Below, one piece after another: positions 1 through 8,652 of a stretch of 64,000 bases of DNA (position 1 is its first letter; every line of letters starts with the position of its first letter). The stretch comes from Sporobacter sp963677825 (GTDB lineage Bacteria > Bacillota > Clostridia > Oscillospirales > Oscillospiraceae). The notes under the pieces are model-generated. The model made no database searches, was not told where the DNA came from, and saw only the letters and a list, made by a program, of their open reading frames with translations. A program made the translations under genes and the position numbers. The stretch is taken from NCBI GenBank assembly GCA_963677825.2, contig CAXXEF010000001.1, positions 1,116,001-1,180,000 of the forward strand, written 5' to 3'.

Positions 1-1007
1 TCGCCTCATGCGGCACGATTTTATTCGGCTTCGACTTTATGCACTTCGTGCAAACGCGCATCGGTACGATCGATACGTACGGTGTCATATTCATCCTGCT
101 GTCCTACTTCTTTATGTACCGCTTTATTACGCTCAACCCCGAGACGCCGATACGCAAATCGCTGTGGCCGCTGGCGCTGTCGGGTCTGTCGTTCGGCATC
201 GGCTGTGCGAGCAAATGGACGGTCATCTACGCCGGGGCTGGGCTTCTGGCACTGTACATCCTGCACCTCGTCCAGGTGCGCAAATACTACGACGAAAACG
301 ACATTCTGGGCTTCCGGGCGCGGCTTTTAAAAACGCTGCTTCTGACCGGCGTGTTCTTTCTCGTCATTCCGGCGATCATCTACTGCCTGAGCTACATCCA
401 AAACGCGCACGCCGCCGGTATGCGTGTGTCTGAGGGTATGCTTTGGGACCCTGCTTTCTACAAGATGATCTGGAATAACCAGAAGTTCATGTTCAGCTAC
501 CACAGCGGTCTGGACGCAACACACGCGTACGGTTCGTCGTGGTACCAATGGATCGTCGATGGGCGGCCGATTCTGTACTACCGCGACACATCCATGGGCG
601 GCGGGCTTAAATCTGCGTTCGCGTCGTTCGGCAACCCGCTTGTTTGGTGGGGCGGATTTTTGGCGATGATCGCTATGGGTTACCGCTTCTACAAGTATAA
701 AGACGGGAAGGCGCTGTTTATCCTGATCGGGTATTTCAGCCAGCTCGCGCCGTGGTTTTTCATCTCGCGCGTTGTGTTCATCTATCACTATTTCCCGAGC
801 GTCATCTTCCTGGTGCTCGCGCTCAGCCATGTGTTCAACACGATCTGGGAACGCCGATACGGCAGCTACCGCATGGCTGTGCTCGGTTTTACCGGCGCGA
901 CCGTCGGCTTATTCGCGGCGTTTTACCCAGTACTGACAGGCGTACCCGTTTCCGAGTTTTACACAAAATATTTCCTGCGCTGGATCCCGTCGGCTTGGCC
1001 GTTTTAA
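1..1007 (+). CDS. PMT-type (GT39-like) protein mannosyltransferase, C-terminal part
   Basis: The gene is cut by the window start; its frame is open from base 3 and it ends with TAA at 1005-1007. The visible 334 residues are strongly hydrophobic, with several membrane helices. Near the start they contain the stretch FDFMHFVQTRIGTIDTYG, which resembles the conserved DFMHFVQTRIATIDTY segment of dolichyl/polyprenyl-phosphate-mannose protein mannosyltransferases. Members of this family transfer a sugar from a polyprenyl-phosphate carrier to exported proteins at the outer face of the membrane. The catalytic N-terminal loop lies outside the window, so activity cannot be judged. It could equally be called a phospholipid-carrier-dependent glycosyltransferase. 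Confidence 0.8.
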   Translation, partial: ASCGTILFGFDFMHFVQTRIGTIDTYGVIFILLSYFFMYRFITLNPETPIRKSLWPLALSGLSFGIGCASKWTVIYAGAGLLALYILHLVQVRKYYDENDILGFRARLLKTLLLTGVFFLVIPAIIYCLSYIQNAHAAGMRVSEGMLWDPAFYKMIWNNQKFMFSYHSGLDATHAYGSSWYQWIVDGRPILYYRDTSMGGGLKSAFASFGNPLVWWGGFLAMIAMGYRFYKYKDGKALFILIGYFSQLAPWFFISRVVFIYHYFPSVIFLVLALSHVFNTIWERRYGSYRMAVLGFTGATVGLFAAFYPVLTGVPVSEFYTKYFLRWIPSAWPF

Positions 1008-1068
1008 AATAAACCGCCGCGCTAAACGTCGCGGATACAAAATGAATGACATTCTGGAGGCACTTATT

Positions 1069-1503
1069 ATGCTGGCACTTGGCTGTGATCACGGTGGCTT
1101 TGCTCTGATGCAGGAGCTAATCCGCCATCTGGACGCTGACGGCGTCGATTATAAAAACTTCGGCACTTATTCACCTGAAAGCTGCGACTACCCCGTCATC
1201 GCTGAATCCGTCGCGCGCAGCATCCAGTCGGGCGAATGCGACAAAGGGATGCTCGTCTGCGGGACAGGCATCGGCATGTCGATCGCGGCCAACCGTTTTA
1301 ACGGCATTCGCGCCGCGCTGTGCAGCGACAGCTACAGCGCGGAAATGACGCGCCGTCATAACGACGCGAACATCCTCGTACTCGGCGGGCGTGTCATCGG
1401 CCCCGCCCTTGCCGAATCGATCCTCGACACGTTTTTGAAAACGCCGTTTGAAGGCGGACGTCACGCCCGACGTATCGGTATGTTCGACAGCTTCACGCCA
1501 TGA
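1069..1503 (+). CDS. rpiB: Ribose-5-phosphate isomerase B
   Basis: This 144-residue protein has the usual RpiB/LacAB length. It should interconvert ribose 5-phosphate and ribulose 5-phosphate in the cytosol. The N-terminal GCDHGGF motif and the catalytic-loop motif VCGTGIGMSIAANR, with its active-site Cys, are both present. The ATG at 1069 is chosen because a TCTGGAGG ribosome site lies just upstream; an ATG at 1042 would add nine unconserved residues. Its stop overlaps the start of the next small gene (ATGA at 1500), so the two are translationally coupled. Some family members isomerise allose 6-phosphate instead. Confidence 0.92.
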   Translation: MLALGCDHGGFALMQELIRHLDADGVDYKNFGTYSPESCDYPVIAESVARSIQSGECDKGMLVCGTGIGMSIAANRFNGIRAALCSDSYSAEMTRRHNDANILVLGGRVIGPALAESILDTFLKTPFEGGRHARRIGMFDSFTP

Positions 1504-1700
1504 AACGCGGCGTTCCGAAAACATACCGCAGCAAACGGCCGCTGAAGATCGCACTGACCGTTCTGATCTCGCTGATCGTTTCTGTATTGATTTTAGCCGT
1601 CGTTTTGTTTTTCGTCCTGCGGCAATATATCGTTTATGAGCCGGACGGCGGGCTCCATCTGGACATCCCGTGGTTGTCGGATACGACAACACCCAATTAA
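1500..1700 (+). CDS. Small single-pass membrane protein
   Basis: This 66-residue product has a basic N-terminus (MKRGVPKTYRSKRPLK), one long hydrophobic helix (about residues 17-42) and a short polar tail. That predicts a single-pass membrane protein with N-in topology. Its ATG overlaps the rpiB stop codon by four bases. I do not recognise a family. The coupling and clean start support a real gene, but no function can be assigned. Confidence 0.6.
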   Translation: MKRGVPKTYRSKRPLKIALTVLISLIVSVLILAVVLFFVLRQYIVYEPDGGLHLDIPWLSDTTTPN

Positions 1701-1762
1701 TATCGATGATCTTTTACAATATATTATAATGTATAACCTGTTTTTCAGAGCAGGCACTATGA

Positions 1763-1796
1763 GCGGCGCGGAACAATTGTTCCGCGCCGCTTTTGG
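1763..1796 (+). terminator. Rho-independent terminator after the rpiB operon
   Basis: A near-perfect inverted repeat (GCGGCGCGGAACAA / TTGTTCCGCGCCGC) is followed by TTTTGG. The rest of 1701-2015 holds no gene I can support. Confidence 0.85.
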
Positions 1797-2015
1797 TAAT
1801 TATATGCAAGGTCGGCGGCTCCTCATCCTAAATTCGCCCAATTAATTTATGCAATATAACCAAACACTCTATTGATTATCCGTCATTTCGCAAAACCTTC
1901 CGGTCACAATTACCAAAGTTTAGGAATTGATGTTTCTTTTTGTAATCGATTGTTTTATAATAGCCCGCAGTAGATGATTTCTGTAACCATTTGTTACTTT
2001 TTTCGAGGTGACACG

Positions 2016-3107
2016 ATGTCCGTCAAAATCCTGCACGCGGCCGATTTCCATCTGGACTCGCCGTTTGACGCGCTCAGCGAAGAAAAAGCCGTGCTGCGCC
2101 GTCGCGAACAGCGCGATCTGCTTGACCGTATCGCCGCACTGGCGAACGACGAACAGGTCCAACTTGTGCTGCTCGCCGGGGATTTGCTGGATAGCGCCAC
2201 CTCCTATTTCGAAACACAGGAAGTTCTGCACCGGGCCTTTTCAAGCATCAACGCGGAGATTTTCATCGCGCCGGGCAATCACGACTACTACTGCCCCAAG
2301 TCGCCGTATGCGTATTTTAAGTTCCCGGACAATGTGCATGTCTTCTCTTCGCCGATCGTCGGCTGCTTTGCTCTGCCGCATTTGGGCTGCCGTGTCTGGG
2401 GCGCAGGCTTCAACGATCCGTACAGCCGGCCGCTGCTGCCCGGCTTTAAAGTACCCGATAACGACATGATCGACATCATGGTCCTGCACGGCGATACGTC
2501 GGGAGACGACTACAACCGTGTGCGTGAGGGCGATATCACCGCGTCTGAACTGAGTTATCTGGCGCTTGGGCATCTGCACACGTTCAGCGGTATCCGTCAG
2601 GCCGGACGAACAACGTACGCCTATCCGGGCTGCCCGGAAGGGCGCGGCTTCGACGAAACGGGCGACAAGGGCGTCATCGTCGGTACGGTCGGTAAAGACG
2701 GCGCCGAGCTGCGCTTTGTTCCGACCGGCGCGCGCAAATACGCCGTGCAGTCCGTGTCGCTCACCGGTGAAGACGATGTAGCTTCGGCCGCACTGGCAGC
2801 ACTTCCCCAACATACCGAGCGCGATATTTACAAGCTTATTCTAACCGGCGAATTTGCCGGCGGGATTGACACAACGGCGCTTAAGGACGCACTCGACGAC
2901 CGATTTTTCCATCTGAGCGTCACCGACCAGACGCGCCCGCCTATTGATATCTGGGCCGACACCGGCGACGATACGTTACGCGGCAGCTTCCTGCGCCTTC
3001 TTAAAGAGCGCTATGACAGCGCGGACGACGCGGATAAAGCCGTCGTCACACGTGCTGTGCGATACGGCTTGGCGGCGCTCGACAACCGGGAGGAGTACGA
3101 GGCATGA
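2016..3107 (+). CDS. yhaO: YhaO-like DNA repair exonuclease (SbcD/Mre11-type metallophosphoesterase)
   Basis: This 363-residue protein has the calcineurin-like nuclease motifs in order: DFHLD (about 10-14), GDLLD, GNHD, HGD and LGHLH, which bind two metal ions. Together they indicate a Mre11/SbcD-type nuclease. The start is the ATG behind a GAGGTG site at 2005-2010. The stop overlaps the next ATG (3104), and that gene encodes an SMC-like ATPase. This reproduces the yhaO-yhaN arrangement of Bacillus, so the pair probably forms an SbcCD/Rad50-Mre11-like DNA end-processing complex. The C-terminal capping region (after about residue 240) is less conserved. Confidence 0.85.
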   Translation: MSVKILHAADFHLDSPFDALSEEKAVLRRREQRDLLDRIAALANDEQVQLVLLAGDLLDSATSYFETQEVLHRAFSSINAEIFIAPGNHDYYCPKSPYAYFKFPDNVHVFSSPIVGCFALPHLGCRVWGAGFNDPYSRPLLPGFKVPDNDMIDIMVLHGDTSGDDYNRVREGDITASELSYLALGHLHTFSGIRQAGRTTYAYPGCPEGRGFDETGDKGVIVGTVGKDGAELRFVPTGARKYAVQSVSLTGEDDVASAALAALPQHTERDIYKLILTGEFAGGIDTTALKDALDDRFFHLSVTDQTRPPIDIWADTGDDTLRGSFLRLLKERYDSADDADKAVVTRAVRYGLAALDNREEYEA

Positions 3108-5326
3108 TGATCAAACGCCTAAGCGCCTCCTTCGGCAAACTACAAGGCAAAACCTTGATGCTGGAAGAAGGGCTCAACATCATTGAGGCCCCCAACGAAT
3201 CCGGCAAGTCGACGTGGTGCGCTTTTATAAAGGCCATGCTCTATGGCTTATGTACATCCGATCGCGATAAGCTCGGGTACTTGTCCGACAAAACACACTA
3301 CCGCCCGTGGAACGGCGCGGCAATGGAAGGTTCGATGGATATCGTTGCGCACGGTAAGTCCGTCACGCTTGAGCGGCTGTCCGAAGGCCGCCTGCCGATG
3401 AAGCGCTTTACAGCCCGATATACCGGCACCGGCGAGCCCATCGAAACGCTCTATCCCGACACGGCCGGCGAAACGCTTACCGGCGTCAGTGAAGCCGTAT
3501 TTGAGCGCAGCGCTTACATATCGCAGGCCGGCGTAAGAATTACGCAGACGCCGGAACTGGAAAAGCGCATCTCCTCACTTGTCACAACGGGCGACGAATC
3601 CTCGTCGTTCACCGAGGTCGACGAGCAGCTGCGCGCCTGGCAGCGTAAGCGCCGATTTAAACAATCTGGTGCGATCCCCGCGCTGGAGGAATCACTTGCG
3701 TCGATCAATCATAAACTTGAACGCATCGAGGACGCACAGGAGGACGCCGCAGCGCTGCGTCTGGAAGTCGATCGGCTTAGAAAGAAAAAGACAGAGCTGA
3801 GCGAGATGCTTAAGGCCATCGAGCGCTATGAAGCACGAGAGACCATCCGCCGCGCCCGTGCCGACTACGAACGTGCCAGAGTCCGTTACGAAAACGCCTA
3901 CCGTGAACTGACGAAAAACGGCGAAATGCCGTCTGACGATAAAATCTCTGTTGTGCGCGGCGAGCTGCGTGCAATCGAGTCGCTTAAATCTGTTCAAAGC
4001 GCCGAAGAATCTGTCCTCAGCGACGCTCGAGAGAAACTTGCGCGTATTCAAAGCCTCAAACTGACCTCACCCTTTAGCGGGCGAGACGCCGCACGCGAGG
4101 TCGACAAAGCCGACGCCCTGACAGCGCGCGTGAGCGAGCTGTCGCCACGCAGCGCACCAACTGTTATTTTGATTATCCTTGCCGTCCTGCTCGCTGTGAC
4201 CACCGTCGTTTCTGCCCTGCAGGATTTATTACCCTGGGCGTTTATTCCGCCGGCCGCCGGCGCGGCGATGCTGTTTTGTATCGGCACACTTGTATGGCGA
4301 TCGGTCCAACGGCGGCGTGCCGCAAACGAGCTCAAGTCGCTGCTGGTCGTTTATGGCGTCACATCAGCGGAGGCGCTCCAGGCGCTGTACGATAAAGACT
4401 TCCGTTTATCTTCTGAGATTGCTATGGCGGAAAGCAACGTCAGAGCGGCCGAAAAATCGGCCGCCTCGGCCGCGGCCAATGTCACCACCGTTTCCGACAG
4501 ACTGGTCGACAAGCTGTCAGCCTTATCCGTCACGCCCGATCTGCCCCACCTTGACGCCGAGCTGAGACGTCTGGAAAACCTGCTGGGCATCCTCAGCAAG
4601 GCCAAAGCCGACCTTCGGGCCGTCGAGAGCGTTCTGGCATCGATGAAAAATCCCGGCGACGAAACCGGCAGCACTTCCGACGAACCGCCCGCGCACACCC
4701 GCGACGAACTCACAAGCGCGCTCGACAACGTCGATACGCAGCTGGAAGCACAGCTCAATCGCTACAACATGGCGCTCGGCGAGATTCGCGCACTGGGCGA
4801 TCCCGTCATTCTCGGCAGCGAAAAAAAGATGGCCGAGGAAAAGCTTGATACGCTACGCGGCGAATATGCCGCGCTGACCTTAGCCATCGACACGCTCAAG
4901 GAAGCCAGCATCGAGATGCAATCGCGCTTTTCACCGCTGCTGAGCGAGACGGCCGGGCGCATCATCCGCCGCCTGACAGCCGAGCGGTATCAGAAGATCC
5001 TCTTCGACAAGACGCTGGACGCATCGGCCAAAACGGCCGGCGACACAGTCATGCGCGGCATCCTCTCGCTGAGCGCGGGCACCGCCGACCAGATCTATCT
5101 GGCATTGCGGCTGGCCGTATGCGAGCTGGTGCTCCCTGCTGATAATACATGCCCGATCATCCTTGACGATACCTTAAGCAATTTTGATGACCACCGCGCC
5201 CAGGCGGCGCTCGAATATCTACTTGAACTATCGCAAAAACATCAGATACTTTTATTCACCTGTCACAGCCGAGAGGCTGCCTGCCTGTCCGGGCGGGACG
5301 GCGTGCACACGATTGCACTGCCATAA
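3104..5326 (+). CDS. yhaN: YhaN-like SMC/Rad50-type AAA ATPase with central membrane segments
   Basis: This 740-residue protein has an N-terminal Walker A (NESGKST, about residue 30) and a C-terminal Walker B (PIILDDTLSNFDD). Long coiled-coil arms lie between them. In the middle (about 348-400) are two hydrophobic helices, as in YhaN and unlike soluble SbcC. It should be the ATPase partner of the adjacent YhaO nuclease, with the arms passing through or anchoring to the membrane. Its ATG overlaps the yhaO stop. Confidence 0.83.
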   Translation: MMIKRLSASFGKLQGKTLMLEEGLNIIEAPNESGKSTWCAFIKAMLYGLCTSDRDKLGYLSDKTHYRPWNGAAMEGSMDIVAHGKSVTLERLSEGRLPMKRFTARYTGTGEPIETLYPDTAGETLTGVSEAVFERSAYISQAGVRITQTPELEKRISSLVTTGDESSSFTEVDEQLRAWQRKRRFKQSGAIPALEESLASINHKLERIEDAQEDAAALRLEVDRLRKKKTELSEMLKAIERYEARETIRRARADYERARVRYENAYRELTKNGEMPSDDKISVVRGELRAIESLKSVQSAEESVLSDAREKLARIQSLKLTSPFSGRDAAREVDKADALTARVSELSPRSAPTVILIILAVLLAVTTVVSALQDLLPWAFIPPAAGAAMLFCIGTLVWRSVQRRRAANELKSLLVVYGVTSAEALQALYDKDFRLSSEIAMAESNVRAAEKSAASAAANVTTVSDRLVDKLSALSVTPDLPHLDAELRRLENLLGILSKAKADLRAVESVLASMKNPGDETGSTSDEPPAHTRDELTSALDNVDTQLEAQLNRYNMALGEIRALGDPVILGSEKKMAEEKLDTLRGEYAALTLAIDTLKEASIEMQSRFSPLLSETAGRIIRRLTAERYQKILFDKTLDASAKTAGDTVMRGILSLSAGTADQIYLALRLAVCELVLPADNTCPIILDDTLSNFDDHRAQAALEYLLELSQKHQILLFTCHSREAACLSGRDGVHTIALP

Positions 5327-5494
5327 CCGCGGTACGTACCGCCACTTTTAATTGGCATCAACGGGACTCGGCTAAGCCGAAATCTTTATCCCGGTTGCAT
5401 ATATGTTCGGCCTTTCGGAGCCAATCCGCTCCGACGGGGCAGCCGGATCCATAAACCCGAGGATTCGGCAAACTGAAAGGATTGTTATTTTAAT
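5327..5494 (+). promoter_or_regulatory. Structured leader of the wall hydrolase gene (class unknown)
   Basis: The 168-base leader can form several GC-rich hairpins, for example CTCGGCTAAGCCGA near 5368 and CGGAGCCAATCCGCTCCG near 5415. It ends with GAAAGGA before the ATG. Leaders of wall hydrolase genes are often c-di-AMP riboswitches, but the diagnostic GGGGTGAATC and CCGTCAGCTAACC elements are absent. I therefore call it only a structured 5' UTR. Confidence 0.35.
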
Positions 5495-6337
5495 ATGAGA
5501 AAACGTTTGATTTTGTCGGGACTGCTCGTCCTGGCGCTGCTGGCGGCCATCACGCCGTTCGCGCTCGCCGAAAACTCCGACACCGACACATCAACAAACA
5601 TCGTGCCGATCTACATCGACAATCAGCCGGTCGAGTTCACCACAGACGCTATTTTGGTCGACTCGACGACGTATGTCCCCCTGCGCGACTTCTGTATGGC
5701 GATGGGCGCCGAAGACGTCAGCTGGGATGCTGAAGCCGGAACGGCAACGGTCACCAGTCAGAACCTGACGATTACGGCTACCGTCGGCCAGGTGTATATC
5801 GAAGCCAACGGACGCTATTTGTACACACCGGACGGCATCTTAATGCTGGACGGCCGGATGATGGCACCGCTTCGTGCACTGTCCAAGGCGTTCGACGCCG
5901 TACTTGCCTGGAATCCTGATTCACATTCTGTATTCTTGTTCCCCGGCTCGGGCGCAATAATCCCGGGCAGTGAGTATTACGACGAGACCGATCTGTACTG
6001 GCTCTCCCGTATCATTAACGGCGAAGCGCGCGGCGAGTGTCTTGACGGAAAAATTGCCGTCGGCGACGTCATCATGAACCGCATCGCCTCCGAAGAGTTC
6101 CCGAATACCGTTTACGACGTCGTTTTTGATAAGCGCTACGGTGTCCAATTCACACCGGCTTACAACGGTTCAATTTATCTCACACCGACGGACGAGAGCG
6201 TTCTGGCCGCCAAACTCGTACTCGACGGCAGCAACACAGCCGGTGAAAGCATGTATTTCAACTACAACTCGGCCTGCTGGGCCGCACGCAACCGCCCGTA
6301 TTCGATGACGATCGGTAATCACCTGTTTTACCTATAA
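5495..6337 (+). CDS. Secreted cell wall hydrolase (SleB/CwlJ family) with copper amine oxidase N-like domain
   Basis: This 280-residue exported protein starts with a signal peptide (MRKRLILSGLLVLALLAA, cleavage near ALA-EN). A copper-amine-oxidase N-terminal-like module follows (about 35-150, motif TYVPLRDF; then GRMMAPLRAL). The C-terminal hydrolase_2 domain (about 168-280) has the glutamate-bearing start SRIINGEARGE and the end YSMTIGNHLFY. SleB/CwlJ relatives degrade peptidoglycan, often spore cortex. Here the stalk-type N-module suggests action at the cell or spore surface. It is monocistronic, between a structured leader and a strong terminator. Confidence 0.85.
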   Translation: MRKRLILSGLLVLALLAAITPFALAENSDTDTSTNIVPIYIDNQPVEFTTDAILVDSTTYVPLRDFCMAMGAEDVSWDAEAGTATVTSQNLTITATVGQVYIEANGRYLYTPDGILMLDGRMMAPLRALSKAFDAVLAWNPDSHSVFLFPGSGAIIPGSEYYDETDLYWLSRIINGEARGECLDGKIAVGDVIMNRIASEEFPNTVYDVVFDKRYGVQFTPAYNGSIYLTPTDESVLAAKLVLDGSNTAGESMYFNYNSACWAARNRPYSMTIGNHLFYL

Positions 6338-6368
6338 GCCCTGCGCCTGCTCCGGCAGCGCTCCTATT

Positions 6369-6419
6369 AAGATTCTTCGCGATCCCACACTGTATGGGAT
6401 CGCGAAGAATCTTTTTTTC
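6369..6419 (+). terminator. Strong rho-independent terminator
   Basis: A 19-base-pair stem beginning AAGATTCTTCGCGATCCC is followed by a run of seven T. It terminates the wall hydrolase transcript. Confidence 0.93.
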
Positions 6420-6489
6420 ATTGATAAGCGCGCCAGAATGGTATACTATATGGATATATCCGGCACATATCCGATGAAAAGAGGTGCTC

Positions 6490-6972
6490 GTGTTGATTCT
6501 ATACTGGCTTGTGGCTTTCGTCGTCTTTTTGATTATCGAAGCGGCCACTGTCGGGCTCGCGTCAATCTATTTTGCGCTCGGGGCATTAGCCGGCCTCGTC
6601 ACAGCAGCACTGACGGACTCCATCTGGATTCAGGTGGTCGTCTTTCTTGTTGTGTCTTCCGTCGCACTATACTTTACGCGTCCTCTGGCAAAGAAATATA
6701 TTAACGCCAAACGACTGCCCACAAACGCCGACCGCATTCTGGACATGATCTGTATCGTCACGGAGGACATCGACAATGTCGCGGCCACCGGCGCCGTCTC
6801 TGTCGACGGCAAAATCTGGACGGCACGCTCGCTGAGCGGTGAGCCCATCCCCAAGGGCGCACGCGTCAGAGCAGAAGCCATCGAGGGCGTCAAAGTGATC
6901 GTCAAGCCGCTGCCGGCCGCCACACCGTCACCAGCGCCGTCAGCAGCAGACAATGAAGGAGGTACCGTATGA
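6490..6972 (+). CDS. NfeD-like membrane protein
   Basis: This product of about 160 residues has two or three N-terminal helices (about 1-60) and a C-terminal OB-fold-like domain (about 85-145, ending RVRAEAIEGVKVIVKPL), the NfeD1b arrangement. GTG at 6490 sits five bases behind GAGG; TTG at 6493 and GTG at 6484 are alternatives. Its stop overlaps the ATG of a stomatin-like SPFH protein. NfeD and SPFH proteins form membrane microdomain assemblies, so these two are probably partners. Confidence 0.8.
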   Translation: MLILYWLVAFVVFLIIEAATVGLASIYFALGALAGLVTAALTDSIWIQVVVFLVVSSVALYFTRPLAKKYINAKRLPTNADRILDMICIVTEDIDNVAATGAVSVDGKIWTARSLSGEPIPKGARVRAEAIEGVKVIVKPLPAATPSPAPSAADNEGGTV

Positions 6973-7883
6973 ATCCCAATCAGTCCAATCTCACCCCGAT
7001 CGTTCTCATCATCATCGCCGCCATCGTGATCGTCATTCTCGCCAAGAACATCCGCGTTGTTCAGCAGGCCAAAGCCTTTGTTATTGAGCGACTGGGCGCA
7101 TATACCACGACGTGGGGCGTCGGGCTGCACATGAAGGTACCGTTTATAGACCGCGTAGCCAAAGTCGTATCGATCAAAGAGCAAGTCGTCGACTTCCCGC
7201 CGCAGCCGGTTATCACCAAAGACAACGTCACCATGCAGATCGATACCGTTTTGTACTTTCAGATCACCGACCCGAAGCTGTATACCTATGGCGTTGAGTA
7301 CCCAATGGTCGCCATCGAGAATCTCACAGCGACGACGCTGCGTAATATCATCGGCGACCTTGAGCTCGACGAGACGCTCACGAGCCGTGATATCATCAAC
7401 ACACGTATGCGCATCATCCTCGACGAGGCCACCGATCCGTGGGGCATCAAAATCAACCGCGTCGAGCTGAAAAATATTCTGCCGCCGCAGGAAATCCGAA
7501 ACGCGATGGAGCGCCAGATGAAAGCCGAGCGCGAGCGTCGCGAAGCGATTTTACGCGCGGAGGGCGAAAAGCGATCTGCCATCCTCGTCGCCGAGGGCGA
7601 GAAGGAATCGGCCATTTTACGCGCCGACGCGAAAAAGCAACAAAAGATATTGGAAGCCGAGGGCGAATCCGAAGCGATCCTCAAGGTGCAAAACGCCATC
7701 GCCGAAGGTATCAAGCTCATCAATCTGTCCGAGCCGTCCGACGACGTCATCCGCCTCAAAGCGCTGGACGCTTTCGCCGCGGCAGCCAACGGTCAGGCAA
7801 CGAAAATTATCATTCCATCAGAAATACAAGGCCTTGCAGGCCTGGCAACGTCGCTCAAAGAGCTCACCTACGACGAGAAATAA
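6969..7883 (+). CDS. SPFH/band 7 stomatin-like protein (paraslipin)
   Basis: This 304-residue protein has one N-terminal membrane helix (about 10-27). A band 7 domain follows (about 30-185, with FVIERLGAYTTTWGVGLHMKVP), then an alanine/glutamate-rich coiled coil of repeated RAEGEK-type units (about 185-240). The C-terminus is ordinary. Proteins of this family oligomerise into ring- or cage-like membrane scaffolds. It overlaps the NfeD gene by four bases, the usual operon for the pair. Confidence 0.88.
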   Translation: MNPNQSNLTPIVLIIIAAIVIVILAKNIRVVQQAKAFVIERLGAYTTTWGVGLHMKVPFIDRVAKVVSIKEQVVDFPPQPVITKDNVTMQIDTVLYFQITDPKLYTYGVEYPMVAIENLTATTLRNIIGDLELDETLTSRDIINTRMRIILDEATDPWGIKINRVELKNILPPQEIRNAMERQMKAERERREAILRAEGEKRSAILVAEGEKESAILRADAKKQQKILEAEGESEAILKVQNAIAEGIKLINLSEPSDDVIRLKALDAFAAAANGQATKIIIPSEIQGLAGLATSLKELTYDEK

Positions 7884-7893
7884 AACCGTAAAT

Positions 7894-7930
7894 AATAAAC
7901 GCCGCTTCCTGACAGGAAGCGGCGTTTATT
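7894..7930. terminator. Bidirectional terminator between convergent genes
   Basis: The inverted repeat AATAAACGCCGCTTCCTG / CAGGAAGCGGCGTTTATT provides A/T flanks on both strands. It separates the SPFH gene (+) from the CPBP gene (-). Confidence 0.85.
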
Positions 7931-8652
7931 CAGATTATCAGCAACCTGATCTGCAGGTAGTTGACCAGCGCATGCAGGACAATCGGCGGCCAGATGCTGC
8001 CGCTGTACTCATACGCCCAGCACAGTACAAGCGCGGACGGGATATACTGCAGCATATACAAGAACAGATTCCAGTCGAAACCGACGAAGAAGTACTGCCA
8101 AATATGATACACAGCGAACACGCCGGCCGTCACGGCATAGGCCAGCAAACGGTTCTTTTTTCGCAGCGTTCCGAACAGCACGCCGCGAAACAGCGTTTCC
8201 TCGACGATCGGTCCGAGCAGCACTGCCGAGACAATCACTGTACCACTGTTGAGCGATGCCAGCCGGATGATTTCGGCGTTGTTCGGGTTGACCGGCTCGT
8301 CAATCAACAGGTACAACACCGATGACACGAGAAACGAACCCGTAAACGTTAAAAAGTAACCCAGCGCTACCGCCTGAAACGATCGGAGCCGGTTGTCGAG
8401 CATGTCGGAAAACGACTGCTTCAGAAACCGGAATAAAACGGCGAATAGAAACACCGCACTGATGGCGTAGTAAATCAAATTCATGCGCGCGGCTACGAGC
8501 GATTCGTCTGCGTCGGGCGCAATCAGCGGGATAAGCAGCCCCAGTATAATTGGCAACACGAAAACATGTACCGGCAGATAAATAAACCCGAACAGCCTCT
8601 CTGAACGGCGCATCGGCGACGAGAAGGCTTTGTTCTCCGGTGGCTGTGTCAT
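7930..8652 (-). CDS. CPBP-family intramembrane metalloprotease
   Basis: This 240-residue polytopic membrane protein has the three CAAX/CPBP (Abi) motifs: EETLFRG (EExxxR), FAVYHIW (FxxxH) and a third conserved histidine in LHALVNY. The family cleaves membrane substrates; bacterial members are often involved in bacteriocin self-immunity or envelope stress. The substrate here is unknown. Its start overlaps the mutS stop by four bases, so it is co-translated with mutS although functionally unrelated. Confidence 0.85.
   Translation of the reverse strand: MTQPPENKAFSSPMRRSERLFGFIYLPVHVFVLPIILGLLIPLIAPDADESLVAARMNLIYYAISAVFLFAVLFRFLKQSFSDMLDNRLRSFQAVALGYFLTFTGSFLVSSVLYLLIDEPVNPNNAEIIRLASLNSGTVIVSAVLLGPIVEETLFRGVLFGTLRKKNRLLAYAVTAGVFAVYHIWQYFFVGFDWNLFLYMLQYIPSALVLCWAYEYSGSIWPPIVLHALVNYLQIRLLII

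Noticed and set aside
5327..5494. c-di-AMP (ydaO) riboswitch
   Set aside because: The GGGGTGAATC and CCGTCAGCTAACC elements could not be found on either strand.
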